Assembly (NCBI GenBank): GCA_028532985.1
Contig: JANCIK010000005.1
Location: 1,556,501-1,620,500 of the forward strand
DNA from: Stropharia rugosoannulata
Lineage: Eukaryota; Basidiomycota; Agaricomycetes; Agaricales; Strophariaceae
Reading direction: 5' to 3'
DNA length: 64,000 bases
Shown: one piece after another, positions 46,621 through 59,800 of the stretch
Position numbering within the stretch: the first letter of the stretch is position 1
Layout of the letters: every line of letters starts with the position of its first letter
Position numbers and translations under genes: made by a program
The notes under the pieces: generated by a model
Told to the model about the DNA's origin: nothing
Databases searched by the model: none
Seen by the model: only the letters and a program-made list of their open reading frames with translations

Positions 46621-48498
46621 TTAAGGCTTGTCGGCAAATATCTTTTGGATAGCGGCAGTAGAGTACGACTTGGGGCGCTCGAGAGCTGAACAAGTTGAAT
46701 GAGCTACATTCACAAAGTTTGAAAGGATTGCACTTACGAGCACCAAGGGCACGATCCCAGATCAGCTGAGCGGCAACACCGAATGCACGGGAGACACCGA
46801 AGAGAACAGTGTAGAATTGCATTTGGTCCATGCCGTAGTGGGTAAGGAGGACACCCGAGTGGGCGTCGACATTGGGCCAGGGGTTCTTGGCCTTGCCAGC
46901 CTACAAACAATGCCATCAGCAAAGGCAGGAGAACCGGCGACGTGGGTCACATACCTCGAGGAGGATATCAGGAACAAGGTTGTAGATCTGGCCAACAAGC
47001 TTGAACATCTTGTCATCGGGAAGGTGCTTGAGGGCAAATTCACGCTGAGCGGTGTAGCGGGGGTCAGTCTTCCTGAGTACGGCGTGGCCGTATCCGGGAA
47101 CGACCTGGCCGGACTTGAGCGTCGACCAGATGTACTCCTTGACAGCTTCGTCAGAAGCGTCCTCGCCAATCTTGGACTGCATCTTGCGGAGCCAGATGAG
47201 GACCTCCTGGTTGGCAAGACCGTGGAGGGGACCGGCAAGACCGTTCAAGGCAGCGGCGTAGGACAGGAAGGGGTCGGAGAGAGCGGAGCCGACAAGCTTG
47301 CCGGTATGGGCAGAAACATTGCCACCTTCGTGATCACTAAAGCCCAGACTCGCTTAATAAAAATAAGCGACGGAAAAATAGATAGGCTCGCCTGTGAATG
47401 GTGATGTAAAGACGGAGGAGCTCGACGAAAGCCTCGTTTTCACCAAAGCCCAAAAGGGTGGCCAGGTTGTGCGAGTAGTCCTTCGACGCGTCGATGGACG
47501 GGAGTTTGCCCTGTCCAAAGACATTGCGGTAGATGCGACCGGCAATGTTGGGCAGCTTGGCAATGCTAAATAGAGACATTAGAAAACTAGCCAGTCGAGA
47601 GAAAGGAAAACATACAGGTCCATGGCGTCCTCAAAAGTAGGTCCCCAGTACTCCTTCTTGGAAACACCGTTCTGGTAGGCCTTGGCGAAAGCCGAGTTGT
47701 GGTTAAGCTGGCGATATGGGTCAACAAACGGAAGAGGTGTAACAATAGAACGGACATACAGCAGTGACAGCCAAGCTGAACTGACTCATGGGATGGAGGG
47801 TGGGTGGGCATCGGTCCAGAATCTCCTCGACAAACTCGGGGATAGCGGAGCGAGCAGCCCAGTCGCGGGAGAGCTCAGCGACCTGCTCCTGTGTGGGGAT
47901 CTCACCAGTGACCAAGAGCCAGAAGAGACCCTCGGGGAGGGGCTCAGCACCTCCGGGGGCCTTCGGGAGGAGCTTTTGGATTTCGGGAATGGTCTTTCCG
48001 CGGAAGCGGATACCTTCCTCTATTTCTGGCGTGAGAAGGGAGTGGACGAAGAAGGCAAGTAATTAGGACATACCAGCGTCAAGGACCGAGCCGTCCCAGA
48101 TGAGGGCGGGGAGTCCACGCATACCACTATAGAGATGGCGGAATAAGTCGGTTAGCAGGACAGCGCATTGATGACGACATACCCGTAGAGCTGGTCTACC
48201 ACGACGGGGCCAAAGGCCTTTTTGCCGTGAGCAGCACGGGTCGCCTTGACCTGGAGGACGCGTTAGAGGGTTGAGAAGGAGGGGGAGAAAACGGAATACA
48301 TTTTCGATTTCCCGTGGGATGAGCTCAGCCAAGCGCTCCTTGAGGGTGACGGGCTTTGACGCGGTGGAGGAGAGACGCGCGGCAGGGAAGGCGGAACGCA
48401 GGAGCGAAGGCCTGGTCTATTTGGGGGGTGAGCTGGGGAACAGAGGCTATATGGAGGACACACACCGATTTGAGGACAGAGCGGGCGGGGAAGGACAT
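46621..48498 (-). CDS. CIT1: Citrate synthase, mitochondrial
   Basis: A multi-exon gene starting [11 protein letters not shown], an Arg-containing mitochondrial presequence that continues [18 protein letters not shown] across intron 1. The enzyme body is readable in order: [138 protein letters not shown] (catalytic His), [33 protein letters not shown] (catalytic His), [13 protein letters not shown] (catalytic Asp) and [19 protein letters not shown]. It condenses acetyl-CoA with oxaloacetate in the matrix. It is divergent from TRM8 with 115 bp between starts. Confidence 0.97.
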
Positions 48499-48613
48499 GG
48501 TGGTTTGGGGAAGAGTAGGTGGCAAAACAAAAATACCCAAAGTCCCCTCCGAGTTCTCCCACATCACCTGACCGCGTTACATAATCTGGAATATGACATC
48601 TTGTGCTCAATCC

Positions 48614-49427
<814 letters not shown>

Positions 49428-49456
49428 CACTTAGAACTCATGTATATATAAAATTA

Positions 49457-50342
49457 TCACATTCCATTGTCATCCATACCATCGTCCTCTGCCCGCTGCT
49501 GCGTGCCCCCAGCGGGTTCTATCGACGCCATCAGGCTCTTTGACCTCGTAAGAATTGCCGCCTTCATCTCGCGGTGCACCACCTCGCCCGCGTCCGTCGC
49601 CAGGCGGAAAATTTCCTCGAACCGATCGACGTGAAGCCGCGTCTCCATCGTCACGAGCGACACCCTCTTCGTCTTGGGCATGACCGCGATCGTCAGATTC
49701 GGCACGTCGTTCTCCTCCAGCAGTGTAAGATCGAGCAGCGGCGATGTCGAATGCACGCCGCCGCTGACCGCGCATACGAAGTCGAGCATCGGTATGCCGG
49801 CGTTCATTAGCGCCAGGGTTGTACCGTTGATGCACGCCTGTAGCAGCCCGCCGTCCTGCTGGACGACCTGGACATAGATGTCGATCTGGGAGCGCGGGTA
49901 GAGCCCGGTCTGGATGACGGGTTCAAAGGTCGATTTTATGGTGGCAGCAAACTCGAGTATGCGCCTGGGCCTCGGTCAGCAAACGCAGCGCAGAGCAAAG
50001 AGAGAGACAGACTTGTCGCCGCGCGTCCGCTTCCTTCTGTCACCTGTGCTGAACGCGGCGACGGCGACCTCTACGTTTATGTTGGCGCGGTCATGTATGG
50101 TCTGGGACCTGAGGCGGGCCTCGCGGGGGCCGAAGACGGAGACAAGGACGTGGGTGAGGCCGTGGGTGATGACGGCGGATCCGTCTGCGGCGCCTTGCTG
50201 AGCGAGGTCGATGTCGATGTTCCTGAGCTCGTACTGCCTGCGACCGTCTGAGCGGTAGCCGCCGTCATTGAGGATCTCTACACGGGAGGCCTGTAAGGGG
50301 ATGTGAGCAGGGAGCAGGAGTCCGAGGATATAGACGTGCCAT
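49457..50342 (-). CDS. RRP41: Exosome core subunit RRP41/SKI6
   Basis: The main exons (50290-50013 and 49964-49457) read SRVEILNDGGYRSDGRRQYE, ADGSAVITHGLTHVLVSVFG, RANINVEVAVAAFSTGDR, RILEFAATIKSTFEPVIQ, LYPRSQIDIYVQVVQQDGGL, LQACINGTTLALMNAGIPML and DLTLLEENDVPNLTIAVMPK, the RNase PH fold of Rrp41. It is one of six ring subunits of the exosome. The acidic C-terminus is low complexity. No ATG exists in the first long exon. The only upstream ATG that fits the phase is at 50342-50340, where it would be a three-base exon joined through a GC-AG intron (donor GCACGT). That start is inferred. The start faces the NPT1 start codon less than 90 bp away. Confidence 0.93.
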
Positions 50343-50427
50343 GGTGGTGTAGAAGAGAAAATGATGAGGCGTTGATCGCGAATTATAATAAAAGGGAAGA
50401 CTGGCGGCCTGGCTCTGGACGGCCACC

Positions 50428-52148
50428 ATGTCTGCTCCGCTCCAAAACCTGTCCCTCCCGCTCTCCGTCCTCGACACGGATCTCTACAAAGTATGCTCTC
50501 TCCTACACCCCGGCCCATGCTGACCCGTCCCAGCTCTCCATGCAGGCCGCCATCCTGCGCCTCTTCCCAGACGCCCACGCCACCTACCGCTTCACAAACC
50601 GCAACCCAGACACCCTCTTCTCCCGCCAGTGCGTCGAGCGCTTCCGTACAATCATCTCCCGTACGTTCACCGCTACGTTCATCGCTCCCACTGACATTCC
50701 CCAGTCTTCAGCACCATCGCACTCTCCGACGACGAGGCAGAATGGCTGCAGACCGCCTGCCCATACTTCCCGCCCACCTACCTCGCTTTCCTTGCCGCAT
50801 ACCGCTTCAAGCCCGAGCAGGTCAAGGTCAAGTACACCCCCGTCACCGATGACCAGCTTCGCGGCCATCTCGACATCGACATCGCCGGCCCGTGGGTCGA
50901 GACCATCCTCTGGGAGGTACCCCTCATGGCCGCTCTCAGCGAGGCCTACTTCCAGACCGTCGACACCGACTGGTCCTACGACGGCCAGGATGGTGCGTCT
51001 GCCCCTTCGCATTGCATCGCACCACTTACCATCATGCAGATCTCGCTTACGCCAAGGCTGCGCGCCTGCTTGAGGCCGGCTGCCATTTCAGCGAGTTCGG
51101 GACGCGGCGCCGGCGCTCCTTCAAGGCGCACGACATCGTCCTCGACGCCTTCGTCCGCGCCGCCAGGGACAACGCCACCGCCCCAGGCGCGCTCTCGGGC
51201 ACCAGTAACGTACGCCCCCTCGCTCTTACCCAGGGTAACTGACAAACAGCGCCGCACCCCTGCAGGTCTATCTCGCGCGCAAGTACAAGCTGAAGGCTAT
51301 CGGCACGATCGCGCAGTACGTCCGCACGCGTATTAATACCTGTCCCTGCGCGCTGATCTAATCTGCAATCCCCGTTCACATGTAGTGAATGGTACATGGG
51401 CGTACGCACCCGTTCTCCCCTCCCCGTCCTGCATTGACCGCCCGTAATAGGTCGCCGCGCTCACTGGCTACGAGAACGTCAATTCACGCGCGCTTAAGCT
51501 CTGGGAGGAGGTCTACACCGCCGGCACGGCCCCGCTCATCTCCTTGACCGATACATTTACCACGACCGCGTTCATCAAGGTCCGTCTTTTCCCTCCCTCG
51601 CCGTTCTCGTTCACTCACGCATGTACCAGGACATGCTCGCCGATCCGGACGCGCTCTTCCGGTGGCAAGGCGTGCGGCAGGACTCCGGCGACCCATACTC
51701 GTACGCGGAGCGCATCCGTAACATGTACCAGTCGCTCGGGATCCCATACGCACAGAAGCTGCTCATCTTCTCCGACGCCCTTGATGTTGACCGCTGCATT
51801 AAGATCAAGGAGCACACGGACCGGCTCGGGTTTGATAAGGGTGCGTCCTTCCTGCTCCGCGTAGTGCATTCTAATCATGTTCTATTCATTTATAGTTTCA
51901 TTCGGCATCGGCACGTTCTTGACGAACGACTTCAAGTCTGCATCGACGGGCGCAAAGAGCAAGGCGCTCAATATTGTTGTCAAGCTCGCCTCCGTCAACC
52001 ACACACCATGTGTCAAGCTCAGTGACGATGTCGGCAAGGTATGTATTACAGTGATAACTTGTATCTCCCTTTCACCTATTTCTCCTGGCAGAATACTGGT
52101 GATAAAGCAACAGTTGCACATGTCAAAGCACTGTATGGCTTTGACTAA
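50428..52148 (+). CDS. NPT1: Nicotinate phosphoribosyltransferase (NPT1/NAPRT)
   Basis: A gene of about ten exons starting MSAPLQNLSLPLSVLDTDLY. Blocks in order: LSMQAAILRLFPDAHATYRF, TNRNPDTLFSRQCVERF, WLQTACPYFPPTYLAFLAAY, WETILWEVPLMAALSEAYF-type sequence, HFSEFGTRRRRSF (substrate-binding Gly-Thr-Arg), ALSGTSN then VYLARKYKLKAIGTIAHEW, GYENVNSRALKLWEEVY, GVRQDSGDPYSYAERI, KLLIFSDALDVDRCIKI, VSFGIGTFLTNDF and a final exon NTGDKATVAHVKALYGFD. It forms nicotinate mononucleotide in the NAD salvage (Preiss-Handler) pathway. The histidine-bearing HEWYMG is largely encoded by a 16-nt exon (51386-51401). It is the last housekeeping gene before the repeat-rich right end. Confidence 0.95.
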
Positions 52149-54521
52149 ATGGTAAAAGGAGGAAATTTACGGGAATATCTCACTGAATGTATGTTGGTTA
52201 TACCAGTCACATTGTATGTAATCCACACTATCTGTAATGTACAAGTACTAGCACGCCAGCCAGATAAGATAAGCTTGAGTTGCTTCTCTCGAGGAGAGAT
52301 GGAAGAGGAGTGAATGATGGTAATTTGAGAACACTAGACTGAATGTAAATGGTGTCTAGGTAGTATCAGGTAGTGTCACCACACTTCACTGTATGATATG
52401 TTCCAGGTAATGCCCCATTGTAGTCAAAACAGTTGATCTAGGGGAATTCCCTCGACCACTCAGTCTTTTCCCCCAAATTAGCTTTACCCCAGTGTAGGCA
52501 TATGAGGCACTTGGGGGATCTCACTGGGATAGCCATATACCATGCATCAGAAAGTTGTCCATTTAGTATCCGGGTTTCTTTAGTTTTGTTCAGTTTATCT
52601 GTTTCCATCAGTAACAACTTCAGAAGACTGAAACAATCCGGATAGATTGTAGATTGTAGATTTGGAGACTCAGCAGGTGTAACAGGCAGCCAGGTTATCA
52701 TCTGACTATCCTATCCTATCTTATCTAATTCTGCTTACTATACTTACTCTTGTACCTACTCCTCCTTCTGTCTTTTTGCTACTATACAGTATTACATAAG
52801 GCTTGAATTGTAGAGTATAAAAAGAGCCCTTCCTCATCAAGGAAGTGTTGGAATTCTAGATGCATCAGGCGTGCTTTGTGAGCATACACAATGAGTACTA
52901 CTTTCTAAGTTTCTTCCATTTATTACCCAATCATTGAGTTATTGTCCATTTAATCTATTTTTGTTACTTACTTCAAACCTGTCATTCACTTTTGTTCTGT
53001 AAACATTCTAGCTATTATTCTATTATTACTTCACAGTATTTAGTAGGCCATTAATGTACTTTTCCTGCATCTGTTTGCCTCTTGAGCTCACCAAGGCCAA
53101 ATGTGAATTCACATATTCCTTTCTCATGTGTTGATCACGCAGTGCTACACTTATTTTAACACAAACAGATCCTGTCCTCGTGGGTGGGTCAGTCCCAGAT
53201 ATACCCTGTTGGATTTCTGCAGTAACTATATCATCTTGCTGCTGGCTGTGTTATCCAACGAAGATCAACCTCTCTGATTTGGCTGGAGCTTTGCTGGATG
53301 TGACAACTTTCCACTTGATTCCCATGCTGCCATCTTGTGATTGATGCACACAAGTTGCTTGTCGAAGTGCAGAAGAGATCATAGCCCATTTGGAGTGCTC
53401 TCGAAGAAGCTCTTAGACCAAACACAGTGTGAGGCAGAGTGTAGAATGAAACCACTATTGATGATTAGTGCAGAATATTTATTTGAAGAAAGCTGCTATC
53501 AATGATTAGCGCAGAACATCAGGAAAAATGTGATTTGGTAATATGTGAATGTTTCCTCTAGTTAGCCAGGATACACCCTACCCACTGTAATACCTGGTAT
53601 TTTCTGGTTATTGCTGGTAATGGAGGTATTTCATATGTATGCCAGAGGAAAAGGTAAGTTTATTTCCTCAAATGACTTTACCAGTATGATATTACTGTAT
53701 ATTACTTCAATACCATATAATTCCCCTTGAATCTGTCTACTTAACCAATGTGTGTGTCGGTGTCCATGTAATCTTAGCCAAATCAGGTATGATCCAAATA
53801 GGCAGGTGGGTGTCACACTGTGACCATTCTTCACTCAGGGCAAAACATCCAGACTAGAATGCAAGAGCATGAAGGACCAATGAAGAACAGATAAGAAAGC
53901 ATTTTATTTGCAACAAGATTTTTTTTATGACAGCATAGTGCTCATAATTATGCTACATGGGAGCCTGGTAGTTGTTCATCACTGTAGCAACCATATTCAG
54001 CAGTGTTTTCTCCTCCTCACAACTTTTCTTGTAAGCTACAATCTGCCTCTCCAAAGTTCATTTGAGAGTCTCTTCCTGTGCACATAAGGCCATGAGATTT
54101 CTGTAGTGAGTGTTCAACAACATCAGGGTTAAATAACATATTTAGATAGGCCTAGGTAAGCCCAGTATACCATGTAGCTGGATTGTATAGTCCCCTTTGT
54201 TGTAGAACCTGTAGTCACAAGCAATGGCTAGGTAGACATATATAAACGTGGCATGTGTTCATGTAGTGGCCCGTTATGCTGGCCCATATCCTGATAGATC
54301 TACCTAAATGTCCGTTAAATATGTCTATGCATGCTACAGCCCCTACATATTTGACATACATTGCCGTGCAGAAGGGATTACCAGGTTTATGCGAGCAATA
54401 TAGTTAACATTGTAATCTTCAGGAACTGCCTGTAATATGTTTGATCACAAATATAGTATAGATTAATGTAATATTCATACTTGCTTCCGACATTACTTTG
54501 ACTTATCCAACATGTAATGTT
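52149..54521. other. AT-rich gene-poor region with possible LTR remnant
   Basis: I recognise no gene in these 2.4 kb. Open frames are short and without family signal. A TATA-like block at about 52,815-52,830 (AGTATAAAAAGAG) is followed by TGTTGGAATTC at about 52,845, which resembles the start of a retrotransposon LTR, but I found no matching second copy. The stretch contains no introns in phase and no RNA gene signal. It marks the change from dense gene DNA to repeat DNA. Confidence 0.35.
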
Positions 54522-56673
54522 TTAATCCTCAACCACATTGCCCTTGCCCTCTGCCTCAACATCTCTCTCTCCATCCATGTCTCCCTCATCCTCAGCCTCA
54601 CTGTCAGTTTCTCCTGTTCGGCCTTCCAGTTCGCCTCAAACTCTGTCCAAAGCACTGCCAACCAATGTTTGCTGAGGTTCATCAGCATCCATAGCGCCAG
54701 CATGCCGACTAACGAAGTCTTCATCAGTCCCTGGTGGCATTGTTCAAACCTGGTCAATACACTCACCTTGCCTGTACATAGAGCTTTTTTTGTATGCCCT
54801 GTGTCACATCTTCATTCAACTTGCTCCATTCTTCTAAACCTAGATGAAAGACTTGGTGATGCTCCAAGATAGCAGACTCCCACATTTTTGCCTTCTCGCG
54901 CTTGCCTGAAGCCCACTTGTCAATGCAGAAATCAACCTATAAGAATAAAAACAATCAGTGAGTTCAACGGTTTGATATAGGAATAGTAAATAACAAACTA
55001 TAGTCATAACAAGCACCAGAGTCTCGAGGGGGATGGGATTGAATAGTTTGCTAAAGATGACACCTTGGGACTGCTTTCCTTCAAACCAGACAGCCTGAAT
55101 TGCGGATGAAATGATCTTGCTTTGGGCAAAGCCCTTCAACTCGTGGTAATCCTTGGCCATCATGTTAATCAAGACATGATATATGGGAAAACAGGGCTCT
55201 TACCTTATAATGAAAGGCAGAGTTGGTTTTGAGGGCTGTAACAAGCTCCATGTTATGCTGCTTAGCTGACTTATTGTCTTCAGACTTGAAACCATAGTAC
55301 AAAGCAACCAGGGGCCAAATGATGTTGAGTGCATGTCCATGGATACAAGAACCTCTGTTACGAAGCTGAAACAATGCAGTCAATGTAATTAAACTGTAGC
55401 ATAAGGCACAAAATTGACTTACAAGGACCTTTATGGGGTCTACAAGGACAAATTCCTCCTGAGCAGTCTCCAATGTGCGTTTCCAACAACTGCAAGACCA
55501 TTTACTTCGCTACAGAGTATTGGGGAATGCATTTGATGTGGACACCAGACACTCGTACTCGGATGCAGCACGGAGAATCACAGCTTGGACTATGTTGATG
55601 AAGTCGCTAGCTCGGGGTTGCTTCCCAGTGACTTTGACCCCAGGGCGTAACATATCATGAAGAGCATTAGTTGAGGCAGTATCCTTGACTTTGGATAGTT
55701 TCTGCAAGGATTCAGCAGCTGTGCATGGTGATGAACTAGACTTAGCAGCAGTGGCAGTGGGTACAGGGCGGGAGGCAGGGCAGCTGCTTGAGGCATGTTG
55801 ACGGCCTGAAGGCAAAGTATCACTGCCATATACAGTGCTGGATGCTGCACTTTGATGTCTGGAATCCACTGGGGAGGATGAGTCAGGGGAGGAGGCCGGG
55901 CAAGCAGGAGCAGCATTTTTGTCTTTTTTGTGGTTGACAGTCTCCAGGTCTACATCAGATGGTTTCTTCTTGAAAGCTTGAGACAAAGTTTGGGAGGACA
56001 TGTTCTTGGAGATCCTGACTCCTCGAGAGTACAGGCGACATAGGACCGGAGATGCCTGCTGGTCTGAATCTGAGTGTGTCGAAGTCTTCCAGGTGACTGG
56101 TATAATTTCAAACTGGTGCGATGAGCGGAAACAGTGTGAGATGGTAAGATGATATTGTGCATGCCAACTCACTGAGGATTTGAATCCATCTGCAAACTCA
56201 GGCTCCACACCCTCTTTGCTTTCGGCCTCCTCTTCAGACTGTATGATTGCTTTTCTTTTTGCATCGTTTTTCTTCATGTGCTTCAGGTCTTTCTGGAGCT
56301 TGTTAATCTTCTTCTGCATAGCATCTATGCTGTCTTGGTCTATGGAACAGTAAGCAAAGATAGTGGTGTGATTTAAGCAACCAAGTCCGGACTCTGCATA
56401 GTACATATGTACCTATAGCTACTTTCTTTTTCGAGGGCTTATGAGATCTTTTGGCACACGCCTAGCCATTCCCATCTGACGGTGACTCTGCATTTTGGGG
56501 GTAAGAGTGAAGAAAAACCAGAGTCAATAAACAGGGAACTCACCTTCATCATATTCAGGCGAGCAAGTGTGCTTGAACTGGGATGATTTTGATTGGCCCG
56601 TTGAATGCTCGTCTTCCTTGCCTGCACTGCTCGAAGAGGGCTCTTCACTGCTCTGAACTTCGATCGAAGGCAT
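54522..56673 (-). CDS. DUF6532-like protein, copy 1, divergent from the Plavaka transposase
   Basis: A multi-exon gene starting MPSIEVQSSEEPSSSSAGK. After a Ser/Lys/Glu-rich N-terminal half with a coiled segment (QKKINKLQKDLKHMKKND) comes a conserved region: SDFINIVQAVILRAASEYEC, VSTSNAFPNTL, IHGHALNIIWPLVALYYGF, NMELVTALKTNSAFHYK, GFAQSKIISSAIQAVWFEGK, QGVIFSKLFNPIPLETLVLV and VDFCIDKWASGKRE. The FHYK, then AIQ.xWF...GV.F...F.PIP..TLAL, then (I/V)(D/E).CID.WA(S/T)G order is that of the Agaricomycete DUF6532 family as I recall it. An acidic tail with ELEGRTGETDSEAEDEGD ends at 54522. Near 56,470 one exon reading meets TAG, but a longer intron with donor GTTTAT skips it. Function is unknown. 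Introns appear intact, so the copy may be functional. Confidence 0.62.
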
Positions 56674-56882
56674 GTTGAACTCAGCTGAGATTGACTGGCA
56701 CAGCAGTGAGTGTTGGTGGTTGAGGATGAAGCAAGTATTGGATGATCGACAAAAATTTCTTCAAGTTGTTCTGCAGTGTTTACCGTGGAAGCAGCCTGCA
56801 GTCACGGCCCATTCATGCAACTATCCATTATTATACAAGTCCTCAGAGCTGTTCACGTCTGCTTACCTGGTTGGGCCATAAG

Positions 56883-59800
56883 ATGCCTGCAACACGTCGA
56901 TATGCCTGTCACTACTGTGGCAAGTCAGTAGGTACAACACGGGGGATGCATTTGCATTACCTTCAGTCAAGAAGCTGTCGAATCAAGATGGACAAAGACG
57001 CTGAGGAGTCAGATGGGGCAGAATCAGGGCAAAGTGGGGGTCAATCCGGCAGTGAGCACAACATGTATGTGGATGAGTACGTGGATGAATGAGAAAATGA
57101 TGTGAACCAATTGGACAATGTGGGAATTGATCCACCACAAGAACTTCATGCTTTACACTCAAGCACAATACTCACAAGTTCTCATTCAACGAGCCCGCAC
57201 AGGACTGCGATTGAAGACATTAGTGAAGCCAATGAGGAAGCCCAATTTCCAGAGGAGCCGGATTCTTGTGATGCCGTTTACATGGAGGATTACCCACGAC
57301 CTGCAGGTGTCCCCAAAGGACATGGTACTTTGACCTTTGAACGTATTTGTACTCACCAGCTCAATGGCAAGAAACCGCACTGGGTGCCATTCAAAAATTT
57401 GGATGAATGGGACTTGGCAAAGTGGTTGGTCACATCTGGTCTCAGCAAAACAGAGACTGATAAGTTCTTTAAACTCTGTACAGTATGTCAGGTTTGCCAT
57501 GTCATACATTATTTTTCCTTTCTGATCTCAATTGTGCAGATTCAGTGCAATGTAAACCCATCTTTCCATAATGCAAGGTCCATGTACAAACATATCGATA
57601 AGTTACCACAGCTGCCTGACTGGCAATGCAAGCCCATCAGAGTTGTCAGGGATTTGGTTGATGCTCAGAAGATGGCTCTCACTGAGGACTACGAAATTTG
57701 GCATGCCAACCCGGTGGACTCCATTGTTGAACTTATGGGGAATCCAGCATTCAAACACAAGCAGGCATATGCTCCCTGCAGGGTATACCAAGACAAAAAT
57801 ATCTCAAATCACGAGTATAGCGAAGCATGGACTGGCGATTTATGGTGGGATTTGCAGGTATGTTTCACAATCATTTCTCCTAATTCATATCTTGATTATT
57901 CACTGGGCGTGTAGGGATGTATACCAGAAGGCGGAACCGTGGCACCTGTCATCATCTTGTCCGACAAAACACAGTTAACCCACTTTAGTGGGGACAAGTC
58001 GGCATGGCCAGTGTACCTCTCTGTAGCAAATATCAGCAAAGAACTTCGTCGTAAGCCCTCTGCTCGAGCTATGGTGCTCATTGGCTATATACCAGTGCCA
58101 GCACTTACCTGCTTCTCAGAGAAGCAACGCCAAACCGAATTTTATCAATTCTTTCACGATTGCATGAGGATTATTCTGGCGCCTCTGGTCCAGGCAGGCA
58201 AGGAGGGCATTGATATGCTATGTGCTGATGGGCTTATCCGCACAGTCTTCCCCATTCTGGCCTCATACATTGCTGACTACCCCGAACAATGCCTCGTGGC
58301 ATGCATCCAAGAAAATTTGTGTCCAACCTGCACTGTCGATCCCAAAAAACGAGGTGACTTTCATGATAAACCCAAGCTTCGCGACCCGGCTGAATCGCTG
58401 GAAGCAATATATGCACACACCCGGGGCCAAGGATCTGAGGTTTTCGACAAACAGAACTTGTGCAAGGTCAAACCGTTGAGAGGTCTACTGTGTAGCTAGA
58501 CTCAAAATCACAAAACACAACACACACACACACACCCAGCAGAGCAAGATCCTATCCCTTAGATCAAGCAAACACCCTCAACTAAACAGCTAGTATAATC
58601 TATGCTCTGCCCTGGTTCCTGTTCTGGGCGTGCGATGCATGCACCTCGTGTCCTCTAGTCTTTGTAATAGCAAGTAGTGCCTGCAAGTTCGTTTGTAAGG
58701 AAGGGTTTAATTCTAGTAAGTCTCGGATAGAGTCCGGTTGCTAGTGGCGTGTGCTAGGCAAAATGATAAATGAAATAAGTTGTTTTAGTGAATGGCTTTG
58801 CTGCATGCACTTCCAGGTCCGGTGACCTAGTGCAATGTGCGGACTCTCCAAAGTCTTTCACCCGGCAGTGCAGTCTCACAGTCTAAACACTACAGTGCAA
58901 GTTTTCATACACGGTTGTACTGACTCCCCACTGAGCTCTCCAAATGACCCGGTGGCCAGAAGCTTCACAAATACTTCACAGTTAAAACCCTAACAAAAGC
59001 TAAACACAGCCTGCTGACGGCCTGGGACAGAACCCAGCACACAGATCTAGTGGGTAGACAATTGCTTAAATTACTATAGACAAGGATACAGGTTTATATG
59101 CGATGCACGCATGTGTACTAATAATAAGGTAAAGTAAATACTAGCAATGCACGGCCAAAGGTCTGTGCATCGCATCCGGGCTTCCCTTCGAGTGTCCTGA
59201 TCCCTTGGCATTTGCTGTGCGCATGTCATTTGTTCCCTCGGGCTTTTGCGCGTCTTTTTATGCGTGCTGCCACGGTCACATGATGTGTGGACTTAGGCAA
59301 ATTCTGCCTTTGCGATGCGTGCACAGCCCTTCACACCGCCCTTGGTACCCACTCAGCTGTACTCACACCGCACTTTGCTGGTGCTTAATCGTTCTACGCC
59401 TTCTCAATCACTCACACAGATGGCCAGACTATGCACTTTAGGCTGCGCAGCTCGCTGACCGATCCCTCTCGCTATAAGGTGTGCGCAGGTGCTTATCGTC
59501 ATAAAGCGTGCTGATAGCTATAGACTACGAGTCAGGCACCACTCTAGTCCCTCTGTGTTTCCTGCATGCAGCTATCCCACTAATGGAACTCCTGACTGTT
59601 TACACCCATAGCCAAAAAGCAGCCCTGTCACTGTTCTGGCATGATTTCCCCCACTGTAATATTTTTCATTGTTTTACTCCGGATTTTCTGCATCAGCTAC
59701 ACAAGGGTGTTTTCAAAGACCATCTCGTTAACTGGTGTGCACAGGCCGTGAACAGCAAGTTCAAGACCGAGCAGGTCCACAAAGTTGATGCCTGCTTCCA

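Noticed and set aside
52840..53230. Full LTR retrotransposon
   Set aside because: A TATA-like block and TGTTGGAATTC were noted, but no second LTR, primer-binding site, or reverse transcriptase or integrase reading was found.
57088..57092. In-frame TGA in the transposase as proof of decay
   Set aside because: A short intron with donor GTATGT or GTACGT just upstream could remove it, so it is not decisive. The 1.14 kb insertion and the missing C-terminus are the stronger evidence of inactivity.
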